A program made the translations under genes and the position numbers. Source: Sindora glabra (Eukaryota; Streptophyta; Magnoliopsida; Fabales; Fabaceae). From it: DNA of 64,000 nt. The notes beneath the pieces are model-generated. The model searched no databases and was not told where the DNA came from. It worked only from the letters and a program-made list of their open reading frames with translations. Below, piece after piece: positions 1-11,058 of the stretch; position 1 is the stretch's first letter, and every line of letters starts with the position of its first letter. The stretch spans positions 5,449,343-5,513,342 of the forward strand of contig CM035227.1 of NCBI GenBank assembly GCA_020226215.1, given 5' to 3'.

Positions 1-96
1 AGAGAGTGGGGATACATAGAAAGGATTTAAGAATTTCTTCCATCCCACTCAAATTGTCATGACTATATTTTGTTCAGCACCTGAGCTAGGGAAGAC

Positions 97-1367
97 ATGG
101 AAGCAAAGCACATCCCAGAAGTGGACTTAAACTCTGGCCAAAGGATGCCAATGCTGGGTTTTGGCACTGCAGCTGCATCTCTTCCACCATCTCACGAGCT
201 CATTCCCATTTTCATTGGTGCCATCAAAACCGGCTATCGCCATTTTGATACGGCAGCTCTCTATGGCAGCGAAGAATCTCTAGGCCAAGCTATAGTGCAA
301 GCACTACAGCAAGGTCTTATAAAAAATCGCAGTGAGATTTTTGTCACCACCAAGCTCTGGTGTACTGACGCCCACCATGACCTTGTCCTCCCAGCCCTCA
401 AAAGCTCACTGCAGTAAATAATTATACATCTACTTTTTTCTAATTGTTTGCTTCTTGGTAATTCTCTTGTTACTTACTAACCTTTAGTTCTAACTGTTTG
501 TGGACGCCATATAATGGAGGAGGTTGGGACTCGAGTATGTGGACCTTTATCTAATCCATTTTCCGGTGAGGCTGAGACAGGGGACTGAAAGAAACAACCT
601 TTGTAAGGAAGATGTTCTCCCTTTCGACATAAAAGGAACATGGGATGCCATGGAAGAGTGCTTTACATTGGGCTTAGCCAAGTCTATTGGCGTTAGCAAT
701 TTTGGTGATCTAAAGCTTTCAGAACTTCTAAACAATGCTACAATTCCTCCTGCTGTTAACCAGGCGAGTACTCTACTTGCTGTGCTTGAGACTCAATATC
801 TATAGTCCTCACGGGTCCAATATTACTTGGCTTTATCATTTTGTGAAAAAAAATTCCTAAAACGTGTCGAATATACATGATAATCTTAAATTATTAGTGT
901 TTCAATGTTGCCTTCATTGTTTTTTTCTGCAGTTTTAGTCGTTGCTTTTTCTTATTATTTATTTATTTTGCCTTTTTTGAAGTGATTTGCAATTTATGAA
1001 ATGTTTGCAGGTGGAACTGAACGTAGCATGGCAGCAGGAAAATCTGCGGACATTCTGCAAAGAAAAAGGAATTCACGTGAGTGCATGGTCCCCTTTGGGA
1101 GCTGACGGAGCTTTTTGGGGTACACTCGCTGTGATGCAGAGTCCAATCCTGGAGGAAATTGCAGTCGCAAAAGGCAAGTCCGTGGCTCAGGTTGCGTTGA
1201 GATGGATATTGCAGCAGGGTGTGAGTCCAATAGTGAAGAGTTTCAGCAAAGAGAGAATGAAAGAAAATCTTGAAATAATTGACTGGGAATTGAGCGAAGA
1301 TGAATTGAAAAAGATTAAGCAAGTCCCGCAGCCGCATAGGGCTGGTAGGGGAGAAATATTTCTCTGA
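97..1367 (+). CDS. AKRa-1: aldo-keto reductase (AKR4 type) with frameshifted C-terminus
   Basis: Three exons: 97-413, 520-763 and 1011-1367, giving 305 residues. Intron 1 is GT-AG (106 bp). Intron 2 (247 bp) starts with GC (CAG|GCGAGT) where AKRa-2 has GT. The TIM-barrel NADPH reductase tetrad is visible: Asp51 and Tyr56 (HFDTAALYG), Lys86 (TTKLW), His119 (LIHFP), followed by the SIGVSNF cofactor motif and the C-terminal KSFSKERMKENL phosphate-binding segment. Compared with AKRa-2, two bases are missing near 1358-1365, so translation stops at TGA 1365-1367 and about 17 C-terminal residues are lost; the old stop codon is also mutated (GTATGT). The start is the ATG conserved in all four cluster members. 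Relatives include codeinone, methylecgonone and chalcone/polyketide reductases; the substrate cannot be read from sequence. It may be a functional short variant or a young pseudogene. Confidence 0.8.
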
Positions 1368-1429
1368 AAATGGATCGTACAAGATCCTCCAAAACCTTTG
1401 GGAGGGCGAGGTATGTCTTTCACATATTT

Positions 1430-2544
1430 CTCCTCATGGTTGTGTCATTACTGCTTATATTTGCCGTAGCAACTAAAATTATTTATACTTGCTGGAGTTT
1501 GTATTGTTGCAAAACTATATGATAAAGTAATATCTTCAATATCAAGTTGTTTAGTAGGAAGAATGTTGTTCTAAAACAAACTTAGTGAGAATAATGTTGG
1601 TTCGATGCGAACTTAACTTATCAATGAATAGATATTTGAACTTTGAAGATAACTTTTTATTGAAAATAATAAAATTCGTTAATATTTTAATTCCCAAAAT
1701 AAGTATTCCACTTGGCCATCCTCTATTTATTAAAAAAAAAAGGTAATATATTCAGTATATTCAAGATCTGAACTCTGAAATCTAACTCTTAAAAAGCAAA
1801 TATAGTTACAAATTTATATACATATAATAAAGTTTTCCAAATTGGACCCCCTAAGTGTGGATCTAGTCCGGTACAAATGAGCTATCTAACTTCTACAATG
1901 GAGAGTTTGTTGGCTATTTATAGTCTTGGATGAGTTAATAAAAATGTGAAGGTAAGACCTACGGGAAATGTTCTAGATTGAGTCATACGGATTAGTTTGG
2001 ATGTTTCGTTATGTAAGGATGTAACAATTATCCTTGGCAGTTATCTTATTGCAACATGAGTGCTTAGTTCATACCGATAGTATAAATTCATGCAACATGA
2101 GGATATCTGCACGATCTTGAAAGGAGTCGATCAAATAACTAGATCTGCAATATGGGATTTCCTTAAGTAGCTTTGACCAATCGCCTGACCTCTCTGGACA
2201 AATGGTGAGGGGTGTCTGACGTAATTAGTGCTCATACCCGATCGGGAATGATGAGTACCCGATCGGGAATGATGAGTCGGAACAGAATATTTTTATCAAC
2301 ATCTACTATGAACACTGATGAAAACAATGAGAACCAAATAAAAGGCCAGGTTGCAGTGTCCTGCTGGTTCAGTCTTTCAATATCAAGCAGCATATCTTCA
2401 ATATTTTTTGTACAAATCAAATCTCCCGATTTTTTTTTTTTTCGCACGTGAAGATTGTGAGGCTCCCTTTTAAAATACGAGGATGATGATGATGATGGTA
2501 CGTCCTACTTTACCCCTTGTGTTAGTGTCTTGAAATCAAAGGTA
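1430..2544. other. AKRa-AKRb spacer of block A, with two insertions relative to block B
   Basis: This stretch has no supported gene. Parts align by eye to 28610-29018 in block B: the segments just after AKRa, around 1750-1815, and 2295-2544, including the shared phrase GGCAGTGTCCTGCTGGTTCA with small changes. Relative to block B there is about 200 bp of extra DNA at 1540-1745 and about 470 bp at 1826-2295. The second insert is less AT-rich than its surroundings and may be a transposon fragment, but I see no clean termini. A short GAT repeat lies near 2482-2497. Confidence 0.6.
2235..2276. repeat. 21-bp direct tandem duplication
   Basis: Two perfect copies (2235-2255 and 2256-2276) of a 21-bp unit containing the palindrome CCCGATCGGG. 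It lies in the block A insert absent from block B. Confidence 0.9.
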
Positions 2545-2549
2545 CTTCC

Positions 2550-2856
2550 TGTTAAAATAAAAGGACTCTTTATGAAGTGGACTAAACAAGAGAGAGTTTC
2601 TGTTCTGCAACTTTTATTCAATGAGGAAATTGCCTTTTATAAACTATTACATCAACGGAATACTCAAAAGAAATAGGAACAATGCTCAACAGTTAAAACA
2701 AATTGATTCCTATCTGCCAATCTCCTAAAGATCTGTGGCAGCAACGTACAAAAACTGATTCCTATTGAATAGGTCAGTAGGAGCAAAGCTAAAGACTAGG
2801 TCAAATAAAACAAACTTCCAAATTTATAAAAACAGTAAAACATACGTGGCTTAACA
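2550..2856 (-). repeat. 3' LTR of the Copia element
   Basis: This 307-bp repeat starts TGTTAAAATA and ends GGCTTAACA, matching 8315-8617 nearly end to end. It is the 3' LTR because the element is read on the minus strand. Confidence 0.95.
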
Positions 2857-2870
2857 TTCCCTCCCTTAAA
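2857..2870 (-). other. Polypurine tract of the Copia element
   Basis: On the minus strand the sequence TTAAGGGAGGGAA directly precedes the 3' LTR, as expected for the plus-strand priming site of reverse transcription. Confidence 0.85.
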
Positions 2871-2889
2871 CTGATATATATACGTTATA

Positions 2890-4470
2890 TCAATTTAATA
2901 AGACCCTGGTTGCAAAGAAGGGTTTTCCAGCATGCAGACACCCAATTTTTTTTCTGAGCTTCTCAAATGTCTCTATTTTGAGGGCTTTGGTAAATATATC
3001 AGCAATATGATTTTCACTTCTACAATAAATCAAGTTAATGACTCCATCATTTGTGAGATCTCTCAAGAAATGATACTTCACATCTATATGCTTGCCTTCA
3101 TGGAGAATGGGATTTTTTGAAAGCTTTATTGTTGAACTGTTGTCACAATAAATCTGAGTAGGTCCATCCTCCTTGAAATGCGACTCATTAAGAATTTTCT
3201 TTAGCCAAATAACTTGACAAGCGCAAGCTGTTGCAACAACTAATTCAGCTTCCGTGGATGATAATGTGACGATTGGTTGCTTCTTTGATGACCATGAAAT
3301 AACTTCTGTTTCCAACATGAATACATAACCAAATGTACTTTTTCGATCATCTAAGTCCCTTGCATAATTGCTATCTATGAAACCAAGCAAATTTGATTTT
3401 TCTCCCTTCTTATAGAATAATCCAAAATTTTTAGTACCCTAAAGGTACCGAAAAATCCTTTTGGCAACAAGAAGATATGTCTCCCTTAGGCGTTCCATGT
3501 GCCTGTTGATCAAATTAACAACACACACTATGTTTGGTCTTGTAGCTGTCAAATACATTAGACTTCCCACAATTTGCTTGTAAAGAGTGTTGTCCACCTC
3601 TGAACCTCCAAAGTCTTTTGTTAACTTCAAACCAAATTTAATAGGTGTGTTGACAACATTGCAATTCTTCATCTGGAACCTGTCTAAAACATCTTGCACA
3701 TTCTTCTTTTGACAAATAAAAATTCCAGTATTGGATTGGACCACTTCAATACTAAAAAAATAATGCATCATTCCAAGATCAAACATTTCAAACTCAAGAA
3801 TCATGGACTGCTTGAATTCTTGAATAATGGTATTATCATTTCTAGTATAAATTAAATATCCACATATAAGCAAATAATAATCATTCCCCCCCATCTCCAA
3901 TATTCGTAAAAAGTGTGTGCTCATATGGATATTTTTGAAAATCTTTCTTGAAAAAATAAGCATTGATTCGACTATATCAAACTCTTGGAACTTGTTTTAA
4001 TCCATATAGTGCCTTCTTCAATTTATAAACTTTATGCTCATTTCCAAACTTTACATAGCCAGGGGGTTGATAAATAAATACTTATTCTTCTAAGTCACCA
4101 TGGAGAAAAGCAGATTTTACATCCAATTGAAAAATGGGCCATGAATATTGAGCAGTTAAGGCAATCACTAACCTGATTGAGCAGCTAAGGCAATAAATAC
4201 TCTTACTTGTAACCTTTTGCCACCAGTCGTGCCTTATATTTGTCAACTTCACCACTTTCATTCAACTTTGTCTTAAAAATCCATTTTACATCAATGGTTT
4301 TTTGTCCTTTTAGAAGTTCTGACAGCTCCCAAGTGTTATTTTTCTCAATGGATTCAATTTCAGCATCTACAACTTTCTGTCATTTGGGCTCTTTAACAGC
4401 ATCTTCAAAGGCTACAGGGTCACAATCTAAAAATAGAGCAAATTGAGGACAATACTAGTTACCTCAAAAT
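2890..4470 (-). pseudogene. Copia pol: reverse transcriptase and RNase H remains
   Basis: RNase H lies in a 166-residue open frame (2890-3390) with the Copia signatures DLDDRKSTFGYVF, SSKKQPIVTLSSTEAE and the C-terminal IYCDNSSTIKLSKNPILHEG. The C-terminal half of the reverse transcriptase is at 3439-3963 (DLGMMHYFF, VNTPIKFGLKL, GSLMYLTATRPNI). The N-terminal half is in broken frames at about 3965-4300, with traces of SAFLHGDLEE, QPPGYVKFGNEHKVYKLKKA and LYGLKQVPR. The catalytic YVDD box is gone: the frame reads YYLLICGYLIYTRND, so a few residues including both aspartates were lost. This region could not reverse transcribe. Confidence 0.92.
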
Positions 4471-4479
4471 CAAACATTC

Positions 4480-7255
4480 ATGTTGGCTTTCTTCTATCAT
4501 GTTGAGGTTGCCTTTTAACTTCAACATCATTGGTTGGAGTAACATTTGAAACAGTGGCTAGAGCAATCTGGTTAACTATAGGTTGCTGCATTTTCCTTTC
4601 TTCTCCTTCTCTATCAAAGTCTACTTGTGTTTGTTGCTCAATATTGTTGTCACTCCATGTCCAAAACCTTTCTTCATAAAAAATCACATCACGACTAATG
4701 ATAATTTTCTTGGTGGTAGAATTATATAATTTATATGCTTTCGATTGCTCACTGACACCAAGAAATATACATTTTTCTCCTTTATCATCAAGCTTTCTTT
4801 TTTTCCTGGTTTGGGACATGTGCATATCCAATGCAACCTAAATTTCTGAAATGGCTGACATTTGGCTTACGTCCATTCCAAGCCTCCTCGGGTGTCATGT
4901 TTTTTACAACAAGTGTGAGGCTTCTATTTAGTAAATGAATGCTCTAATTTATAGCTTCTGGCCAAAATTTCTTGGCATTTTGCTCATCTTCAAAATGGTT
5001 TGAACCATGTTCAAGATGGTTCGCTTCTTTCTTTTAACAATGTAATTTTGTTGTGGTGTGTAAGCCGTCTGCCTCTGGATTCCATATGTGTCACAAAAAT
5101 CTGCAAATTCTTATGAATTGTATTCACCACTACGTGTTGGGATCGGGAGCCAAAATAAGCGCAACGGAATAAACCGATCCCAGCCAACGGATCCATGTAA
5201 AACGTTAAATTAGAATAAGGATTCATTCAATACCTTTAATGATAACTTAAGAACTCAGCCATTGATCACCTCTTCAGCTTCTTTTTGGCCAAAGACTCTG
5301 AGGTATCCATACGAACTCGTGAATCACCGATGAACATCCATACAAACACTGGTTAGAATTGTTCTCCTTTGCTTCGTAGTGTTAGTTACGCCTCTTCAAG
5401 GGTTTTTTTTTATTAAGGAGAGGTGTTAGGATTTTTTATCCTTAGGATGCATGAATAATCATAATATTATTGCCCAATAAACCTATTTAAATAAGTGCAT
5501 AGAAAATCCTAACTAATTATTCTTTATTCCATATATAATTATAGTCTTATTATTGAGCTTTATTAGAACATGGAATTCCCAAATATTAAGCCCAAATAAT
5601 TTGATCCATTAATTCCAAATTCGCAAGGTTCTAAGTGTGCGACCCTACAGGCTCTCATTACGTTGGCAATGATCATTAATCATATTAATGATCATAAACA
5701 ATGAGCGGTGTCTAATAACACATCATTGTTACCTAAGTAATGAGAAGGTCGATGATTTGACTAAACCTTTACACGTAATCATCATTTATGTCCTGTTGTT
5801 CTAAACATCTACATTGAGCACGACACATGGACTGTCATTCTCGTATAGCCCAATCTTTAATTTTTATGTAATTGACATCCCATGTCAATTTATCTGAACA
5901 TGACCATGTATTTTTTTAGTTTTACTTAATCAAAGGGCCCACAGATATTACTCCTGTTATATAAAAGGAACAAATTCCATCTTGATCATATAAATCCCTC
6001 CGCATGATATATGACATATCTAATAACTACCCTTACATTCACTCAACCATGAGTGACATTGAATAGTATCAAAATATGAAACTCACATGTAAGGAATCTT
6101 GACGATCTCAAGTCAAAGGACCATCGTAATAATGATAACTAAAAATCACTCATGACATTCATATAATGATCCATGTAGTGTTCTTAGGATGGGTCGGTCC
6201 AATATACAAGTTCTCTAACTTGTACTCACGTGCAAACTTAATATCTCATATAAGTCACTACACATGTTAATCTTAACATATCAAAGCAACCTAATCCATA
6301 ATGATATATAATTAGGGACATTTAAGAATACAATTATTCTAAGGTTATTATCATGATTAAATATATTACGCAGACAATATATATATAAATATAATAATTA
6401 GAATTGCCATTAAAATAACACGATTCAAATTTATAATCATTAATATGATTGGTTTTAGAGCATATACACTAACACTACGATCACTGTGAACAACCTTTAT
6501 TGGCTTATCCGTTTCTTTTTCAATATGCGCCTTGAAACTTTTGAAGGCTAATAAAGCCTCAGATTTTTCTTGCAAAAAATAAACTCATGTTTTCCAACTA
6601 TAATCATCAATGATCGTTATGAAGTAATGCTTACCAACATTTGAGGTTGGATTAATTGGCTCACAAATGTCAGAATGAATCAACTCGATGTTATTTTCCA
6701 ATGACACAATCTTCACAAACTTGGGATGGTCTTTGAATTAATGTAAGACCTTTCACCATGTTCTTTTATTGAAGAGTTTGTAGTCCTCCAAAGTTCAAAT
6801 GGTCATAGCGGAAATGCTCATCTTTCAATTCTGCTAAAAAGCACATCTGGGAAGTGCTGTGGAGACAAAGTGGGAACATTCGGTTTGATGTCATGTTGAT
6901 TTGAGCAATCAAGCCTTTTTCATCATCTTGAATACGACAAACTCCAGTTTTTATAGTGATCTCAAATGCTTTCTCCTGGAGTTGTCCAACACTACGAAGA
7001 TTAGTTTTCAAATCAGGGACAAAGAAAACATTATCAATGTATTGCTCCATTTGTTTTTCGTGTAGATTTTGATATTTCCCTTGCCCATGATAGAGACTGT
7101 GGAGTTATCACCGAACTTGATGTTATTTTGAAACGATTCATCCAAATCTGAAAACAGTGACCGATCTTCACACATATGATTGCTGCAACCTGTATCAACA
7201 TACCATATATTTGATTGAGATTTTTCATTAGCTTGAACAGCCATTAACAATGTTT
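4480..7255 (-). pseudogene. Copia protease and integrase remains, split by solo LTR
   Basis: The protease start is clear at 7008-7250: NIWYVDTGCSNHMCEDRSLF, with the catalytic D-T-G. It runs into the GAG-pre-integrase zinc region at 6766-7050 (FRYDHLNFGGLQTLQ) and then integrase core fragments at 6366-6760 (CEDCVIGK and a broken DDE region). The solo LTR 5135-6474 interrupts the core just after the segment reading KPIKVVHSDR. The rest of the integrase resumes at 4840-5130 (RRLTHHNK, EEAWNGRKPNVSHFR in broken frames) and 4478-4831 (RKKRKLDDKGEKCIFLGVSE). Confidence 0.9.
5135..6474. mobile_element. Solo LTR (1340 bp) nested in the Copia integrase
   Basis: The sequence begins TGTTGGGATCGGGAG and ends CACTAACA. 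It is flanked by the perfect 5-bp duplication CTACG at 5130-5134 and 6475-6479. Integrase coding resumes on both sides. No internal retrotransposon domain is present, so it is a solo LTR left by recombination between two LTRs. A segment near 5630-5760 (GACCCTACAGGCTCTCATTA and following) is shared with the partial LTR at the right end of the window, so both belong to one superfamily of LTRs. Family assignment needs the internal region, which is absent. Confidence 0.93.
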
Positions 7256-7319
7256 CTAACTCCTTATTTTCTTCAAAGTTTGATTTCTCTTCCTTTTCTT
7301 TGTTGTTAAGCAGCTTAGT

Positions 7320-8186
7320 GTAACATTCAGAACGATAGTGACCGAGTCTATGACATCTAAAGCACTCTACTTTAGATTTGTCAAATTTTTGATCCTATCT
7401 TCTGCCTATGCTTTGAAATTGATCATCATCAACTTTAATGTTTTGATCTGTCCTTCCGCTTCCGCTTCCTCTTCCTCTGCCTCTACCTCTACCTCTACTT
7501 CTACCTCTTTCTCTAGAATTTGAGGAATGAGTGATGTTAGAAGAAACCTTTAAAGCTTGTTCCTCCGTATCCTGTTGGACAATTTTCTGCTCATGAACCA
7601 ACAAAGAGCTTTGCAACTCATCAATTGTTAGTTCATCAATATCCTTAGATTCTTCTATAGAACGGACAATGAAATTAAATTTAGGTGTCATTGACCGAAG
7701 AATCTTCTCTATAATCTTTACATCCTCCATCTTTTCACCGTGAATCCTCATCTTGTTTGCCACTGCCATCGCTCTGGACAGATAATCTGTGATTGATTCT
7801 CCTATCTTCATTCATGAAGTTTTGAACTTTGTTCAAAGTGCTTGCAACTACACACGCTTTGTTTTTGCGTTCCCTTGATATTTCTTTTTCATGAAGTCCC
7901 AAATCTGTTTGGAGGAGTCTTTGCAAAGGATTGTCTCCGAGATAGATCGATCGATGGCTTGAAAAAGATAGTTCTTAGTCTTCAGGTCCTTTAGTTTCAA
8001 TGCTTCCCTCTATACCTTTTGTGCATCAGACAGCGCAGCTTCATCTGTTATCTCTGGTACTCCAGATTCCACAACATTCCAATACTCCTTGGACGTCAAG
8101 AAGTTCTCCATCAGCATGCTCCAGTGGTCATAGTGACCATCAAAGCCGGGAATGACTGGTTGAACAAAAGTGTTGTCGGCTGCCAT
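7320..8186 (-). pseudogene. Copia gag (UBN2 type) with CCHC zinc knuckle
   Basis: Reading on the minus strand from ATG 8186-8184, the frame begins MAADNTFVQPVIPGFDGHYD and continues with the Copia gag core (DHWSMLMENFLTSKEYW, then RSISETILCKDSSKQIWDFM). There is an in-frame TAG near 8008-8010 and further shifts near 7810-7930. The open frame 7395-7811 carries a basic, Arg-Gly-rich stretch (RERGRSRGRGRGRGRG), and the zinc knuckle CFRCHRLGHYRSEC lies at 7323-7364. Gag would form the particle and bind the element RNA; this copy is broken. Confidence 0.92.
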
Positions 8187-8303
8187 TATTTTGTTGTTGC
8201 TGAAAAAAAAAAAAAATGGAGCTACCCTCTCTCACAAACTCTCAATTTTGATCACTCACAAATTTCAACTTTCAGACCACTCTCACACTCCCTTCAACCT
8301 TCC

Positions 8304-8314
8304 TCTGATACCAC
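8304..8314 (-). other. Primer binding site (initiator Met-tRNA) of the Copia element
   Basis: On the minus strand TGGTATCAGAG follows the 5' LTR after one base. This matches the 3' end complement of plant initiator methionine tRNA, the usual Copia primer. Confidence 0.9.
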
Positions 8315-8617
8315 TGTTAAAATAAAATGACTCCTTATGAAGTGGACTAAACAAGAGAGTTTCTGTTCTGCAACTTTTATTCAACGAGGAAATTGCTTTT
8401 ATAGACTATTACATCAACGGAATACTCAGAGAAATAGGAACAATGCTGAACACTTAAAACAAACTGATTTCTATCTGCCTATCTCCTAAAGATATGTGGC
8501 AGCAACGTACAAAAGCTGATTCCTATTGAATAGTTCAGTTGGTACAAACCTAAAGACTAGGTCAAACAAAACAAACTTCCAAATTTATAAAAACAGTAAA
8601 ACATACGTGGCTTAACA
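8315..8617 (-). repeat. 5' LTR of the Copia element
   Basis: This 303-bp LTR matches 2550-2856 over its whole length and is followed by the target duplication CTTCC at 8618-8622. Confidence 0.95.
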
Positions 8618-8806
8618 CTTCCGAGCCAAATAATTCATCCACTGTTGGAGTCGTTTTCATTCTTCCCCCTACGTGGCTCCATTTCTCTTTCTCTGCTTCC
8701 TCTTCTGTCTGTTTGTATATGCCTCAAAATTCAAAGTGATTATCCTATCATACAAAGTTTTCACACGGAACATGGATTCCTATGTGCTCTTTACGAAACC
8801 AAAAGC

Positions 8807-8860
8807 TTAATATCTTGACATCTGGACGCAACGTTAATATCTTGACATCTGGACGCAACG
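8807..8860. repeat. 27-bp tandem duplication upstream of AKRb-1
   Basis: Two perfect copies (8807-8833 and 8834-8860) of a unit starting TTAATATCTTGACATCTGGA. Block B has a single copy near 29210-29237 upstream of AKRb-2, so the doubling is specific to block A. Confidence 0.92.
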
Positions 8861-8985
8861 TATACACTCTCTCTTCATCATCGAGTATAATTTTTTTTAA
8901 CACCGCCCCCATATACCTCAACAACTTAGAAAGGGTTAATGACTGCGTTTCATTTTGTGGTAAGTTACAGAGACAAGAAGAAGAA

Positions 8986-9784
8986 ATGGAAGAGAAGAAA
9001 ATCCCGGCAGTGGTACTGAACTCATGCCACAAAACGCCAGTTATAGGCATGGGAACTTGAGCGGATCCTCTTCCACCAAATGATGAGCTTGTTTCCATCT
9101 TCATTGATGCCATTGAAGTTGGCTATCGTCATTTTGACACTGCTTCTGTCTATGGAACCGAGGAAGCCATAGGCCAAGCTGTGGTCAAAGCTTCAGAGAA
9201 AGGTCTCATAAGGAGCCGAGACGAAGTCTTCATCACTTCAAAGCCATAGAACACTGATGCTCACCATGATCTCATTCTCCCATCTCTCAAGATCACGCTC
9301 AAGTAACAATATACATCCCCCAATTCCTCTGTTTTATTTAATTTTATTCTTTGTAATACAATGCATGCATGTTAGAAAAGGATCTCTAAAATTTATGGTT
9401 ATATATTTATGTTATGAGACAATCATAGGTTTATATTCATCAACGTTCTTTGGGTTATGGCTATTTTTAAGTTTTTTTTTTTTTCAGCAATTAATTACTT
9501 GGTAACTTGTATTGTGTTGGAAATGTTCAGAAAGCTGGGGATGGATTATGGGGATCTTTATCTGATTCACTGGCCAGTGAGACTTGGACATGACCTTGAA
9601 AACCCAGTCAAATTCTCAGAGGAAGATGTGCTTCCTTTTGATATAGAAGGGAGATGGAAAGCTATGGAATGCTGGAAGAGTGTTACAAATTCGGTTTGGC
9701 AAATTCTGTTGGTATACGCAATTATGGTACCAAAAAGCTCACCCAACTATTGGAGATTGCCACCATCCCTCTGCAGTCAATCAG
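8986..9784 (+). pseudogene. AKRb-1: truncated aldo-keto reductase pseudogene
   Basis: Exon 1 (8986-9302) and exon 2 (9531-9784) match AKRb-2 exons 1 and 2 with the same intron position and phase. It is inactivated by TGA at 9058-9060 (AKRb-2 TCA), TAG at 9247-9249 (AKRb-2 TGG), an 8-bp insertion near 9668-9677, and a 1-bp deletion near 9768 (CCATCCCTCTG against CCATTCCTCCTG). Exons 3 and 4 are absent: homology to AKRb-2 fades at about 9830, inside intron 2. The catalytic Asp-Tyr region and His in LIHWP can still be read. It is the block A counterpart of AKRb-2. Confidence 0.93.
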
Positions 9785-9839
9785 GTACTCATTATGTGAT
9801 TCCTAGTCATCCATTTTCTTTCCTTTACACCATATAGAT

Positions 9840-11058
9840 GATATTCAAAAATTGCTATAAAAAGGCAGAAGGTAAATTATTTCATAGGATTACATAGAAA
9901 AAATAAAACCAATTACCTATAGTAAATTTTAACATAAAAATTTTAATTCTAAGCAAATATGGAAAAAAATTTCATTAAATAGTGTTCAGAAAATAAAGCA
10001 CTGTCATACTAATACTGCCGCCTTCCGACGTCATGTGTCCCTCACGCGTTGGAGGCACAATTGGGGTCAGGCGTAACAGTCCTAGTTCATCACCTTTGCC
10101 TGTTTTGAAATGGGCCAAATTGATTATATTCTAACCCGTTAATGACCCACGTTGTTTCTTCGTGACTTTGTATGATTTTACGCACAATTTTCATTTAATA
10201 TCATTCCTTAGTTCAAACTTTAACAGGCCCAATCTTTATTTTACTCAAAGTCTTGCTAAATATCCCTTCCAAAAAATCAATAGATTTTTTAAAAGCTAAC
10301 AAACGGTTCTAGGATATGCTTAGCCAACTCTCCACTATTGTTGGCCTTTAAATAGTTCAATTTACTCCTCTAATCATGGTTCTGATTTCTCCATTCAAAA
10401 TTTATCAAAACGTGTGAATATTTTGGAATTCAAAAAAAATACCAAAATTGATAACCATTCGAACATGGAAAAAAATTGAATTTTCTCAGAAACGTAGGAT
10501 TCCAGATATGCATTTCATGTGCAACATGTCTTCCCAGAAAACCACAAATGCTCTGTGCATAAAACCATACATCCCAGAAAGTAAAGGAAAAATCATCGAG
10601 AATATATATCTATATGTTCAGTAACAGGCATCAGATAATACATGTGTACGGTAGCAAGCATAGGACATGTTCCTAGTTTTAATACAATCCTTTTTATAGT
10701 TAGCATTTCATTATAGACATAGACAATGCATACATAAACAGTAGCTTCATGTTTAAAGAATATTCACCTTGTATTCATCATGCCACACACACAAATTTCT
10801 CCATATTGCCCAGAAACAAAAGACCCACATAAAATAGGACAGCTACAAATGTATATGTATTTACATCCCCCATATAAATCGGGACAACCATACAGGAAGG
10901 ACACACACATACTCGAACACAAATTACATAGATGTTGAGACAATTTCTCAGTAAAACTTGCTTATAGCCATTCAGAACAAAAGCATGAACCGATGGTTCC
11001 ATTTTACAGCACACACCAGTCCAGAAAACAAAATGACAAGGTATATATAGAAGAATTC
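9840..11058. other. Intergenic DNA at the break of block A
   Basis: No gene is supported. Homology to block B ends near 9830. A less AT-rich patch at about 10015-10160 and another at 10500-11050 could be old gene or transposon fragments. The open frame on the minus strand at 10778-11170 (130 codons) resembles no family I know and has the cysteine/valine-rich look of chance reading. Confidence 0.5.

Larger units (their letters stand above)
2550..8617 (-). mobile_element. Ty1/Copia LTR retrotransposon, degenerate, with nested solo LTR
   Basis: The LTRs are 2550-2856 and 8315-8617 with TG...CA ends, and the 5-bp target duplication CTTCC lies at 2545-2549 and 8618-8622. The element runs on the minus strand: the primer binding site is next to the right LTR and the polypurine tract next to the left LTR. 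Domain order is gag, CCHC knuckle, protease, integrase, reverse transcriptase, RNase H, which is the Copia order. Many stops, frameshifts and small deletions make it non-autonomous. The two LTRs differ at roughly 18-20 positions plus three small indels over about 305 bp (hand count, about 93% identity), so the insertion is not recent. Block B at 29014-29028 carries the uninterrupted target sequence, so this element inserted in block A after the duplication or was never in B. Confidence 0.96.
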
